Both the position numbers and the translations under genes were made by a program. A DNA stretch of 64,000 nt, from assembly GCF_003718735.1 (NCBI RefSeq), contig NZ_CP033460.1:558001-622000 (forward strand), written 5' to 3'. Shown piece after piece: positions 45,073 through 53,293 of the stretch. The stretch comes from Staphylococcus debuckii (GTDB taxonomy: Bacteria > Bacillota > Bacilli > Staphylococcales > Staphylococcaceae). Under the pieces are notes generated by a model that saw nothing but the letters and a program-made list of their open reading frames with translations, was not told the origin of the DNA and did not search any database. The stretch's first letter is position 1; the number at the start of each line of letters is the position of its first letter.

Positions 45073-45171
45073 GTGCCCATCTCCTTTGTGGATTGTTAAT
45101 GTGATTGTACAAGGATTGGTGCGATAAATAAAATGAACTGCATATGTTAGGCTAGGGATGAGGTGAGATAT

Positions 45172-45363
45172 GTGAAAAAAGGAAATAAAATAGATTATAT
45201 TTTGGTTGGTATATTAATTGTTTTGATGTTTATAAATATATCAGTTATTTTTAAAGTTATTTCTCTTCCGAATGGTCTTATCAGCTTGATGTTGACATTC
45301 ACTTTATTTGTTTGCACAATAAGTACTTACCGCAGCGGTTACAAAAAACTGCGTATTTTATGA
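45172..45363 (+). CDS. Small two-helix membrane protein, first of a pair
   Basis: 63 aa from GTG 45172 (AGGTGA at 45161-45166); the GTG at 45163 overlaps that site. Two membrane helices (YILVGILIVLMFINISVIF and LISLMLTFTLFVCTI) and a short basic tail. Similar in layout and in the IFKVI-S/D-L motif to the next small protein. Function unknown. Confidence 0.55.
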   Translation: MKKGNKIDYILVGILIVLMFINISVIFKVISLPNGLISLMLTFTLFVCTISTYRSGYKKLRIL

Positions 45364-45489
45364 TTTTTGTAACGTGTTTTAACTTAGTATTAAGCATTAT
45401 TCAATTATTTAGTTGAGCAACTATTCTTTAATACATATTAATACGATATAATATAAGACAAATAAATAATTTAAATGAGGTGAAAAAAT

Positions 45490-45735
45490 TTGAAAGGTTA
45501 TAAATTGTGGTTGACGTATTTAGGTATCGGCCTCATGGTGGTGGCTCTCATTTTAAGTTTGCTTTCGCTCTTTAAAGTGATTGATTTAGCAAGTTGGGTC
45601 TCATCGCTTATTAATGCATTCGTTATCTTCAATCTGTATTTTCTACTTTTCAAAGGAGATAAAAAATACGGTAAATTTTTCTTGATTGTAGGTTGTTTGA
45701 TGATTGTTTTTGCTATTATTGATTTTATAATATGA
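45490..45735 (+). CDS. Small three-helix membrane protein, second of a pair
   Basis: 81 aa from TTG 45490 with GAGGTGA upstream. Three hydrophobic helices (TYLGIGLMVVALILSLLSLF, WVSSLINAFVIFNLYFLLF and FFLIVGCLMIVFAIIDFII). Shares FKVI-x-L followed by an SLIN/SLML helix with the protein at 45172, so the two look like diverged tandem duplicates. Function unknown; followed by a MarR gene after 61 bp. Confidence 0.6.
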   Translation: MKGYKLWLTYLGIGLMVVALILSLLSLFKVIDLASWVSSLINAFVIFNLYFLLFKGDKKYGKFFLIVGCLMIVFAIIDFII

Positions 45736-45796
45736 TAAACTAGGACTAATTATCTGAATTTTTCAGAGAGAATTTGAAGTAAAGGAATGTATAGAA

Positions 45797-46246
45797 TTGA
45801 CTGAGTACAGTAATGATTATGAGCATCTATTGTTCTATTTCGCATACAAGACATTTATCAACACGGCGGATGAAATTATCGAGAAGAAAGGTATGAGCCG
45901 CCAACATCACCGCTTCTTATTCTTTATCGACAAAGTGCCGGGCATTACGATCCGTGATTTATTGAAAAGCATGGAGATTTCGAAACAAGGCAGCCATCAG
46001 ACTTTGCGCAAGCTGAAAGAGAAAGGGTTGGTGGTGGAAAAGAAATCCAAAGAGGATGGTCGCGTGAAAGAGTTGTTCGTGACGCAAAAAGGGCATGACC
46101 TAGTGACTGAAATCAATAAAGCGCAAAATGATTTATTGCAACATATTAAAGCGAAAGTCGGCAATGACTGGAATGCCATGATGGAAGAAATGGCGAGTTA
46201 TCGACCAGGCTTCCAAGAAGTGAAATATTTAAAGGGTGAAGAGTAG
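45797..46246 (+). CDS. MarR-family transcription regulator
   Basis: 149 aa from TTG 45797 (AAAGGA upstream). Winged helix-turn-helix of MarR type: FLFFIDKVPGITIRDLLKSMEISKQGSHQTLRKLKEKGLVVEKKSKEDGRVKELFVTQKGHDLV, with the wing residues DGRxKxLxVTxKG. It should bind as a dimer to a palindrome and respond to phenolic or oxidant ligands. Targets may be the small membrane protein upstream or the decarboxylase downstream, but no operator was evident. Own terminator. Confidence 0.88.
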   Translation: MTEYSNDYEHLLFYFAYKTFINTADEIIEKKGMSRQHHRFLFFIDKVPGITIRDLLKSMEISKQGSHQTLRKLKEKGLVVEKKSKEDGRVKELFVTQKGHDLVTEINKAQNDLLQHIKAKVGNDWNAMMEEMASYRPGFQEVKYLKGEE

Positions 46247-46278
46247 CAGACAAGCAGGCAGCGTTGTCTGCTTTTTTT
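46245..46278 (+). terminator. MarR gene terminator
   Basis: AGCAGACAA (46245-46253) pairs with TTGTCTGCT (46264-46272), then T7. Confidence 0.88.
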
Positions 46279-46381
46279 GATTGAGGCTCTCTTTCACTCA
46301 TATAAGTCAATATAATTGACCTAATTCTGTTGGAAGCGTTATCCTAGAGTTGTATTAGAAATAGAGACAAAGGTGGAATGA

Positions 46382-48028
46382 ATGATGAAGAAACGTGTCG
46401 GAGAGTATTTAATGGACTGTTTGAGCAACACGGGCGTTGAGAAAGTATTTGGTGTGCCGGGCGACTTCAACTTGGCTTTCTTGGATGATATTATCAGCCG
46501 AGACGATATTGAATGGGTCGGCAACACGAATGAATTGAATGCAAGTTATGCAGCGGATGGTTATGCGCGCATGAAAGGTATCAGTGCGATGGTCACAACG
46601 TTTGGTGTAGGCGAGTTGTCTGCGGTGAATGGTGTCGCAGGCTCTTATGCGGAACGTGTGCCGGTGATTGCTATTACTGGTGCGCCTACGCGTGCGGTTG
46701 AGAATGCGGGCAAATATGTGCACCATTCTCTTGGTGAAGGTACGTTTGATAATTACCGCAAGATGTTCAAAGAGATTACGACAGCGCAAGGTTACATTAC
46801 ACCTGATAATGCACAAACGGAAATTCCGCGTTTATTGAATGCGGCGTTAGCTGAGAAACGTCCGGTGCATTTGCATTTGCCGATTGACGTGGCGATGACA
46901 GAAATTGAGGTGGACACTGCTTATGGAGTGCCGGAACGTCAACCTCATGATGTCTCAAAATATATTTCTATGGTAAAAGATAAATTGGAAAGTGCTTCTC
47001 AACCTGTAATTATTGCAGGTCACGAAATTAATAGTTTCAAATTGCATGCAGCATTGGAAAAATTAGTAAATCAAACGCATATTCCTGTAGCGCAATTATC
47101 GCTTGGTAAAGGCGCGTTTAATGAAGAAAATCCTTATTATATGGGGATTTATGACGGCTCGATTGCCGAAGAAAATATTCGCGATTATGTAGATAATAGT
47201 GATGCAATCTTGAATATTGGAGCGAAATTGACGGATTCTGCGACAGCTGGATTCTCATTCGGATTTGATATTGACGATGTCGTGATGTTGAATCAACACA
47301 ATTTCAAAATGAATGAAACAGTGGCAGAAGATGTAACATTGCCAGATTTAATGGATGGCTTGTTGGAAATGGATTATGTGAATGAAGCGGATTATCCGAA
47401 ATTCAAACGTCCGGAAGCGGGTCAATATGACTTGAATGGCGATGTATTAACACAAGAAACTTACTTCAAAATGATGCAAGATTTCTTGGCACCTTCCGAT
47501 GTGATTTTAGCTGAACAAGGCACTTCTTTCTTTGGCGCTTATGATTTAGCGTTGTATAAAGACAATAAATTCGTGGGACAACCTTTATGGGGCTCTATCG
47601 GTTATACATTGCCAGCTACAATTGGTACACAAATTGCAGATTCGAACCGTCGCAACTTATTGTTGATTGGTGACGGCTCATTGCAATTGACGGTACAAGG
47701 TATTTCTACTATGATTCGCCAAGGTCTGAAACCGGTAATGTTCGTGATTAATAATGATGGTTACACTGTTGAACGTAAAATTCACGGTGAAAATGAACCG
47801 TATAATGATATTTACATGTGGGATTACAAAGCTTTACCTGCAGTCTTTGGCGGCGAAGATGTGGTGAAAGTGCATGATGTTTCTACAAGTGAAGAATTAG
47901 ATCAAGCTTTTGAAGCAATTAAGGCTTATCCAGATATGATGCACTTTGTAGAAGTTAAAATGGCAATGCATGATGCGCCGCATAAATTAGAAGCAATTGG
48001 TAAAGCGTTCGCTAAACAAAATAGTTAA
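46382..48028 (+). CDS. ipdC: Thiamine-diphosphate-dependent 2-oxoacid decarboxylase (indolepyruvate/pyruvate decarboxylase type)
   Basis: 548 aa. Non-oxidative decarboxylation of a 2-oxoacid to an aldehyde. N-terminal ThDP (Pyr) domain with GVPGDFNLAFLD and the catalytic Glu in NTNELNASYAADGYARMKG; an HH pair in YVHHSLGEGTF typical of PDC/IpdC/KdcA enzymes; C-terminal PP domain with the ThDP motif GDGSLQLTVQGISTMIRQGLKPVMFVINNDGYTVE. Usual length for the family. Staphylococcal homologues are annotated as indole-3-pyruvate decarboxylase, but branched-chain or plain pyruvate activity (aldehyde and alcohol formation) is equally possible. AGGTGG site 5 nt before the ATG; a second ATG follows directly. 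Monocistronic. Confidence 0.85.
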   Translation: MMKKRVGEYLMDCLSNTGVEKVFGVPGDFNLAFLDDIISRDDIEWVGNTNELNASYAADGYARMKGISAMVTTFGVGELSAVNGVAGSYAERVPVIAITGAPTRAVENAGKYVHHSLGEGTFDNYRKMFKEITTAQGYITPDNAQTEIPRLLNAALAEKRPVHLHLPIDVAMTEIEVDTAYGVPERQPHDVSKYISMVKDKLESASQPVIIAGHEINSFKLHAALEKLVNQTHIPVAQLSLGKGAFNEENPYYMGIYDGSIAEENIRDYVDNSDAILNIGAKLTDSATAGFSFGFDIDDVVMLNQHNFKMNETVAEDVTLPDLMDGLLEMDYVNEADYPKFKRPEAGQYDLNGDVLTQETYFKMMQDFLAPSDVILAEQGTSFFGAYDLALYKDNKFVGQPLWGSIGYTLPATIGTQIADSNRRNLLLIGDGSLQLTVQGISTMIRQGLKPVMFVINNDGYTVERKIHGENEPYNDIYMWDYKALPAVFGGEDVVKVHDVSTSEELDQAFEAIKAYPDMMHFVEVKMAMHDAPHKLEAIGKAFAKQNS

Positions 48029-48042
48029 TAAAACTTGATGTG

Positions 48043-48072
48043 CCTCGGTTAATTTTTTAACCGAGGTTTTTT
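48043..48072 (+). terminator. ipdC terminator
   Basis: CCTCGGTTAA (48043-48052) pairs with TTAACCGAGG (48057-48066), then T6. Confidence 0.92.
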
Positions 48073-48186
48073 AATGTGAAATTTACTATATATGGGTAGA
48101 GGATTTTGGATGGGTGATACACTCACCAAAGCTTTCTTTTAAAAAATATTTATTCGGTTAAAAAGAATAATTATGCAAAATTTACG

Positions 48187-48225
48187 TATATTAAGTTCGT
48201 TCAATTCGTTAAATTTTAATTTAAC
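48187..48225 (+). promoter_or_regulatory. cudT control region with 7-4-7 palindrome, candidate CudC operator
   Basis: GTTAAAT (48208-48214)-TTTA-ATTTAAC (48219-48225) is a perfect dyad, preceded by ATTC as at cudA. It lies 15 nt after a -10-like TATATT (48187-48192); the -35 is not clear. Identical arms and 4-nt spacing occur before cudA. Confidence 0.6.
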
Positions 48226-48445
48226 ACTACACTATGGCCGGTTTCTCGGGTTGAAACGCTTACAAAAAATATATATTTATTCATTGGAAACAATATTTTA
48301 ATCTGCATGAATTTGCATTATTATAAATAATTCGTTACTGTCTTTATGTAGCTATTAAATAAGTTGTTGAGATAGGTATGTTTCTCGGGGAAATGAATTA
48401 TATATTTTTCTCAACACAAAAATATAAATAGGGAGTGCAAATACA
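48226..48445 (+). other. Long cudT leader region
   Basis: About 220 bp between the palindrome and the cudT start, A+T-rich, with GGGAG before the TTG. No ORF or clear RNA fold seen. Confidence 0.35.
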
Positions 48446-50101
48446 TTGCAAAAAGCTAAAAAAGAAAGCAAAGCGAAAAAGTCCCACATTATGGACTGGA
48501 CGACCTTTTATGGAACGGTTATCGTGCTGCTCATTGCGGTAGTTCCGATGATGGCCTTTCCGAAAGCGAGTCAAAAAGTCATTACAGACATTAACGAGTC
48601 GATTTCGAATTCGATTGGCGCTGTTTATCTGACGTTGGGCCTCGTAATTTTAGGCTTCGTGCTTTACATTGCATTCGGTAAATATGGAAATGTGACTTTA
48701 GGTAAAGCGAGTGACCGTCCGGAGTTCGGTAATTTCAGCTGGGCTTCGATGCTGTTTTGTGCGGGTATCGGTTCTGATATTTTGTATTGGGGCGTCATTG
48801 AATGGGCGTATTATTATCAAGTTCCGCCGCATGGAGCGAAAGGTATGACCGACCACGCGTTGGAATATGCCACAATGTACGGTATGTTCCATTGGGGACC
48901 TATTGCGTGGGCGATTTATGTGTTGCCGGCATTGCCGATCGGTTATTTAGTCTTCGTGAAGAAGAAACCGGTTTATAAGATCAGCCAAGCATGCCGTCCG
49001 ATTTTGAAAGGACAAACGGATAAATTGCCTGGTAAGATTGTCGACATTCTGTTTATCTTCGGATTGCTCGGCGGTGCAGCGACTTCATTAGCTTTAGGTG
49101 TGCCGATGATTTCTGCTGGTATTGAGAAGTTAACAGGATTGGACGGCAGTAATATGGTACTACGTTCGATTATTTTGTTAACGATTACAGTAGTGTTTGC
49201 GGTCAGTTCTTATACTGGCTTGAAAAAAGGAATCCAACGTTTGAGTGACGTCAATGTTTGGTTGTCATTCTTACTATTAGGTTTCGTGTTTGTAGTAGGA
49301 CCGACTGTCTTTATCATGAATACGACGGTAACGAGTTTCGGTAACATGTTGAAAAACTTCTTTGAAATGGCCACTTGGCTGGAACCGTTCGGCGGTATTG
49401 ATGGGCGTAAGCTGACACACTTCCCGCAACAATGGACAATATTCTATTGGTCATGGTGGATTGTGTACGCACCATTTATTGGACTATTCATTGCGCGTAT
49501 CTCTAAAGGCCGTACGTTGAAAGAAGTTATCTTGGGTACGATTGTGTACGGAACATTAGGTTGTGTTCTATTCTTTGGTATCTTTGGTAACTATGCAGTT
49601 TATTTACAAATCACACATCAATTTAATGTAGTAGAATTCTTAAATACACATGGTACTGAATCAGCAATTATTGAAGTTATGCATCAATTGCCATTCGGTA
49701 ACATCGTAGTGGTCTTGTTCTTAATTTCCGCTTTCTTATTCTTGGCCACAACATTCGATTCAGGCTCATACATTTTAGCAGCCGCTTCTCAAAAGAAAGT
49801 GTTAGACGAACCATTGCGTGCCAACCGTCTATTCTGGGCGTTCGCACTTTGCTTGCTGCCTTTCTCATTAATGCTTGTAGGCGGACAACGCGCGCTCGAA
49901 GTTTTAAAGACGGCGTCGATACTGGCTTCTGTGCCATTAATCGTCATATTCGTCTTTATGATGATATCCTTTATCATCACCTTGTCGCGAGATCGGATTA
50001 AGCTTGAATTAAGGGCTGAACGACTGAAAAAAGCAGAGCAGCGGGTGTTGAATATGCATGAAATCGCTGAAAATAGAGATAATGACACACCGCTGAAATA
50101 A
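48446..50101 (+). CDS. cudT: BCCT-family choline transporter CudT
   Basis: 551 aa from TTG 48446 (GGGAG 10 nt upstream). Twelve membrane segments. BCCT family features: WASMLFCAGIGSDILYWGVIEWAYYY, a Trp-rich substrate-binding helix (WTIFYWSWWIVYAPFIGLFIARISKGRT, the BCCT signature) and FDSGSYILAAASQKK. It imports choline with Na+ or H+, supplying CudB and CudA for conversion to glycine betaine. The context of cudC, cudA and cudB makes choline the likely substrate; glycine betaine itself is the alternative (OpuD-like). Own terminator at 50111. Probable control by CudC through the 48208 palindrome. Confidence 0.9.
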   Translation: MQKAKKESKAKKSHIMDWTTFYGTVIVLLIAVVPMMAFPKASQKVITDINESISNSIGAVYLTLGLVILGFVLYIAFGKYGNVTLGKASDRPEFGNFSWASMLFCAGIGSDILYWGVIEWAYYYQVPPHGAKGMTDHALEYATMYGMFHWGPIAWAIYVLPALPIGYLVFVKKKPVYKISQACRPILKGQTDKLPGKIVDILFIFGLLGGAATSLALGVPMISAGIEKLTGLDGSNMVLRSIILLTITVVFAVSSYTGLKKGIQRLSDVNVWLSFLLLGFVFVVGPTVFIMNTTVTSFGNMLKNFFEMATWLEPFGGIDGRKLTHFPQQWTIFYWSWWIVYAPFIGLFIARISKGRTLKEVILGTIVYGTLGCVLFFGIFGNYAVYLQITHQFNVVEFLNTHGTESAIIEVMHQLPFGNIVVVLFLISAFLFLATTFDSGSYILAAASQKKVLDEPLRANRLFWAFALCLLPFSLMLVGGQRALEVLKTASILASVPLIVIFVFMMISFIITLSRDRIKLELRAERLKKAEQRVLNMHEIAENRDNDTPLK

Positions 50102-50110
50102 CAATCTAAA

Positions 50111-50155
50111 AGCACCAGAATCCTTTGGTTGAAGGGATTCTGGTGCTATTTTTGT
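50111..50155 (+). terminator. cudT terminator
   Basis: AGCACCAGAATCC (50111-50123) pairs with GGATTCTGGTGCT (50135-50147), then ATTTTTG. Confidence 0.9.
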
Positions 50156-50265
50156 GTGGTGGTATGAGCGTCGGTGGTGAGGGAGCGCGTGGTAGATGGC
50201 GATGTGTCTTGTTGGCGGGTATATTGCTTGAGATTGGTGTGGACATGATGGATTAATGTGGAAAT

Positions 50266-50366
50266 TGGTCAAGAATTGTGTGAACGTGTCCAATAAATGG
50301 ATATATTGGCCAAGATGGAGGGCAACGTGTCCAATAAGTGGATATATTGGCCAAGATGACAGGGGG
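50266..50366. repeat. 41-nt tandem repeat (dispersed copy 2)
   Basis: Full units start at 50299 and 50340 with GGATATATTGGCCAAGA, preceded by a partial unit. Matches the array at 42089 in sequence and period. Confidence 0.75.
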
Positions 50367-50384
50367 ACATACTGAAATTTGAGG

Positions 50385-50568
50385 TTTTTAGACACAACTC
50401 GGAAACTAGTGTCTAAATTAGGGTGTTTTCTAGACACAACTCGGAAACTAATGTCTAGAATAGGGTGTTTTCTAGACACAACTTGAAAACTAGTGTCTAG
50501 ATTCCTAGCTTTTCCAGTAATTTTTAAAAAAATAGTGCCTAGAACTTAATTTTTTCTAGACACTTACT
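50385..50568. repeat. 42-nt tandem hairpin array, about four units
   Basis: Units begin at 50385, 50426, 50468 and 50510, with a fifth start at 50552. Each good unit holds TCTAGACAC-N13-GTGTCTAGA (9-bp dyad in the best copy), joined by AGGGTGTTT. The fourth is decayed. The region lies between cudT and the convergent cudC gene and has no coding potential. Confidence 0.8.
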
Positions 50569-50633
50569 TATTTGATGAACCAATATAAAAATGTAACTCC
50601 TAATTCTCGACTATACTCCGATACAAGCACTCA

Positions 50634-51179
50634 CTATTCCTCAGGTATTGGGAAATATTTGAAAATCTCGCCGCTTTGGATGGCGTCGCTGATTTGTGAC
50701 AGCCATTTATAATAAACAATTGAATGTTCGAGCTGTGCATACACTTTTTCAGCATGTTCTCTCGTTTCTGAATCTACATCATCTGCCTCAAGAATTTTTT
50801 TGATAATCTCCACTGATTCTTTTAAAGATTCCATATTTACAGTGATTTCGCGATTGAATTTAATGTTGAAGAAATTACGGAAGAATAAAAAGAAATCTTT
50901 TTCCGCTACAAAGTGTTGTTTACGACTGCCGCGTGTAAATTGTTGTTTCACTAAGTCATACTCTTGCAGTTTTTTTACACCTGTACTCATACTTGGTTTG
51001 CTCATTTGCAGTTCCTCTCGCATTTGATCGAGGGTCATGCTGTCTTCGAATACCATTGTGCCGTATAAGTTGCCGACACTACGATTGATACCATATAAAT
51101 CCATTGTTTCACCAATGGCACTGATTACTAAATCCTTGGCTTCGTCAATTTCTTGTTCATATTTATTAGAACTTGCCAT
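50634..51179 (-). CDS. cudC: GbsR-type regulator CudC of choline metabolism
   Basis: 181 aa. GbsR/MarR-like winged helix: AIGETMDLYGINRSVGNLYGTMVFEDSMTLDQMREELQMSKPSMSTGVKKLQEYDLVKQQFTRGSRKQHFVAEKDFF. The helical C-terminal part probably senses choline or a betaine intermediate through an aromatic cage, as established for Bacillus GbsR. It should repress choline uptake and oxidation genes until choline appears. GGAGG site before the ATG. Convergent to cudT and divergent from cudA. A degenerate copy of the cudA/cudT palindrome (51218-51235) sits 40 bp before its own start, suggesting autoregulation. Confidence 0.9.
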   Translation of the reverse strand: MASSNKYEQEIDEAKDLVISAIGETMDLYGINRSVGNLYGTMVFEDSMTLDQMREELQMSKPSMSTGVKKLQEYDLVKQQFTRGSRKQHFVAEKDFFLFFRNFFNIKFNREITVNMESLKESVEIIKKILEADDVDSETREHAEKVYAQLEHSIVYYKWLSQISDAIQSGEIFKYFPIPEE

Positions 51180-51217
51180 ACTAAACCTCCGTCTACTGCA
51201 TTTACATTTATTTTAGA

Positions 51218-51235
51218 GTTAATTAATGAATTAGT
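51218..51235. promoter_or_regulatory. Degenerate 7-4-7 palindrome near cudC
   Basis: GTTAATT-AATG-AATTAGT keeps the spacing of the cudA and cudT palindromes with imperfect arms. Confidence 0.4.
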
Positions 51236-51240
51236 CCAAT

Positions 51241-51309
51241 GCTGGTGGGAAAAACAAAGAGAGAGCAGAGTTTCTCATTGATTCGAATTCAGACTTTGTA
51301 TTCACCAGC
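51241..51309. repeat. Long hairpin upstream of the 115-nt repeats
   Basis: GCTGGTG (51241-51247) and CACCAGC (51303-51309) enclose a segment in which CAAAG and CTTTG can also pair. It may be a diverged member of the following repeat. Confidence 0.45.
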
Positions 51310-51322
51310 ATGTTGTGATATA

Positions 51323-51552
51323 CGGGCTTTCGATAGCAGGATTTTTGATAATAAGTGCGCAAGGCGAGCTAAACCAAAGAGCGGTTTACTCTTCTTGCTT
51401 CTTATTACTCAAATCCTAAACGCTGTCTCCAGCACCTCGGGCTACAAAGTGCAGGTTTCTCGGCAATAAGGCGTCACTCGCAAAAATCAAAGAGCGATTT
51501 CTGCTCGTGCCTTCTTATTGCTCGCAACCTAGACGCACTTTTCCGCACCTTA
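51323..51552. repeat. 115-nt tandem structured repeat, two units, between cudC and cudA
   Basis: Units at 51323 and 51438 both read CGGGCT, GCAGG, AATAAG, CAAAGAGCG, CTTCTTATT, CCTA-ACGC and GCACCT in the same order and spacing. Within each, AATAAG/CTTATT and AAACC/GGTTT (or AAATC/GATTT) pair around AAAGAGC, giving a nested hairpin. No coding sense. Confidence 0.65.
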
Positions 51553-51565
51553 CTTTTCACCTGAT

Positions 51566-51629
51566 TTGACTTTGTTCTCTTTTCCATGCTAACATAAAGT
51601 CTGTAAAATTCGTTAAATAAAAATTTAAC
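51566..51629 (+). promoter_or_regulatory. cudA promoter and 7-4-7 palindrome, candidate CudC operator
   Basis: -35 TTGACT (51566-51571), 18-bp spacer, -10 TAACAT (51590-51595). GTTAAAT (51612-51618)-AAAA-ATTTAAC (51623-51629) lies about 10 nt after the predicted start, so a bound repressor could block elongation. Confidence 0.65.
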
Positions 51630-51648
51630 AAAGTTAACGGAGGTCGAA

Positions 51649-53142
51649 ATGATGGAACTTGTAAACCATTTATCTCGCCAACATTTTATTGACGGCGAAT
51701 GGGTAGATAGTGCTAATAAAGCAACACGCAAAATTATCAATCCGTACAACCAAGAAGTGATTTTTGAAGTCGCAGAAGCAGCACCTGAAGATGCTAAACG
51801 TGCCATCGAGGCTGCAAGACGCGCATTTGATGAAGGCGAATATGCCAATGAAACAAGTGAAGTCAAAGGACAGAAAGTCAGAGCTGTCGCTGATAAGATA
51901 AAAGAAAATCGTGAAGAGTTAGCGAAACTTGAAACATTAGATACAGGTAAAACTTACGAAGAATCATTAGCAGATATGGATGATATCCATAACGTATTTA
52001 TGTATTTTGCAGGACTTGCAGATAAAGACGGCGGTGAAGTGATTAACTCTCCAATTCCAGGAACAGAAAGTAAAGTCTTGAAAGAACCTGTAGGAGTAGT
52101 AACACAAATTACACCTTGGAATTATCCGTTATTGCAAGCATCTTGGAAAATCGCACCTGCACTTGCAACAGGTTGCTCACTGGTAATGAAACCAAGTGAA
52201 ATCACACCGCTTACTACAATTCGTGTTTTCGAATTGATGGAAGAAGTCGGTTTCCCTAAAGGTGTAATCAACTTGATTTTAGGTGCCGGTTCAGAAGTCG
52301 GCGACGTATTATCTGGCCATCCAGATGTCGACCTCGTTTCTTTCACAGGCGGTATTAAAACAGGTAAACACATCATGAAACAAGCTGCTGACCATGTTAC
52401 AAACGTAGCATTAGAACTTGGCGGTAAAAATCCAAACGTTATTTTTGAAGATGCTGACTTTGAGTTAGCAGTCGATCAAGCACTTAACGGCGGTTACTTC
52501 CATGCTGGTCAAGTATGCTCAGCAGGTTCACGTATTATCGTGCAAAACAGTATTAAAGATAAATTCGAGAAAGCATTAATTGACCGAGTTAAAAAAATTC
52601 GTGTCGGTAATGGTTTTGATGAAACAACTGAAATGGGACCTGTCATTTCTGCGGAACATTTAGCTAAAATTGAAGGCTATATGGATGTCGCTAAAGAAGA
52701 AGGCGCGACAATTGCCACAGGAGGCAAGCGTCCAGAACGCAAGGACTTACAAGATGGTTTCTTTTTCGAACCGACAGTCATCACGGACTGTGATACTTCA
52801 ATGCGTATCGTGCAGGAAGAAGTTTTCGGACCGGTCGTTACGGTTGAAGGCTTTGAAGATGAAGCGGATGCTGTGCGCTTAGCGAATGATTCTATTTATG
52901 GACTTGCCGGCGCGGTGTTCTCTAAAGATATCGGCAAAGCGCAACGTGTCGCTAGTCGCATGCGCATGGGTACAGTTTGGATCAACGACTTCCACCCATA
53001 CTTCGCGCAAGCACCTTGGGGCGGTTATAAACAGTCAGGTATCGGCCGTGAATTAGGAAAAGAAGGCCTTGAAGAGTACCTCGTTTCTAAACATGTCTTA
53101 ACGAATTATCAACCAGAACCGGTGAATTGGTTCCAAGGTTAA
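51649..53142 (+). CDS. cudA: Betaine-aldehyde dehydrogenase CudA
   Basis: 497 aa (or 496 from the next ATG). NAD(P)-dependent oxidation of betaine aldehyde to glycine betaine, the second step of osmoprotectant synthesis. Aldehyde dehydrogenase motifs: TPWNYPLLQASWKIAPALATGCSLVMKPSE (cofactor site with catalytic-loop Asn), SFTGGIKTGKHI, catalytic Glu in LELGGKNPNVIFEDADF, and catalytic Cys in GQVCSAGSRI; EVFGPVVTVEGF follows. GGAGG site 5 nt before the first ATG. First gene of cudA-cudB; cudB begins 151 bp later after a hairpin. Repression by CudC is expected. Confidence 0.93.
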   Translation: MMELVNHLSRQHFIDGEWVDSANKATRKIINPYNQEVIFEVAEAAPEDAKRAIEAARRAFDEGEYANETSEVKGQKVRAVADKIKENREELAKLETLDTGKTYEESLADMDDIHNVFMYFAGLADKDGGEVINSPIPGTESKVLKEPVGVVTQITPWNYPLLQASWKIAPALATGCSLVMKPSEITPLTTIRVFELMEEVGFPKGVINLILGAGSEVGDVLSGHPDVDLVSFTGGIKTGKHIMKQAADHVTNVALELGGKNPNVIFEDADFELAVDQALNGGYFHAGQVCSAGSRIIVQNSIKDKFEKALIDRVKKIRVGNGFDETTEMGPVISAEHLAKIEGYMDVAKEEGATIATGGKRPERKDLQDGFFFEPTVITDCDTSMRIVQEEVFGPVVTVEGFEDEADAVRLANDSIYGLAGAVFSKDIGKAQRVASRMRMGTVWINDFHPYFAQAPWGGYKQSGIGRELGKEGLEEYLVSKHVLTNYQPEPVNWFQG

Positions 53143-53154
53143 ATTTAAAGTATC

Positions 53155-53219
53155 GATAGAGCGAGCAAAGCAGGATGTGTCTCTATAAGCCCCTGCTTTC
53201 CCGCTTTATTTTTTGACAA
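53155..53219 (+). terminator. Partial terminator between cudA and cudB
   Basis: AAAGCAGG pairs with CCTGCTTT around a 17-nt loop, flanked by GCG/CGC, then TTTATTTTTTG. It may reduce readthrough into cudB rather than end the operon. Confidence 0.5.
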
Positions 53220-53293
53220 AAGGTTGAACAAAGCTGAAATCGCTACATTTATTCAGCATCAAACTAACCATAATAATAGGAGGATATAAATAT

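Noticed and set aside
46409..46816. 135-codon minus-strand ORF in ipdC
   Set aside because: Shadow of the decarboxylase gene, whose motifs are complete on the plus strand.
50009..50479. 156-codon minus-strand ORF between cudT and cudC
   Set aside because: It reads through the 41- and 42-nt repeats and the cudT terminator; its internal repetition only mirrors those repeats.
50385..50568. Possible CRISPR array
   Set aside because: The 42-nt units are directly joined and decay in sequence; there are no unique spacers of constant length and no cas genes.
51239..51866. ORFs on both strands across the cudC-cudA gap
   Set aside because: They cover the 115-nt structured repeat and the cudA promoter, lack ribosome sites and resemble no protein.
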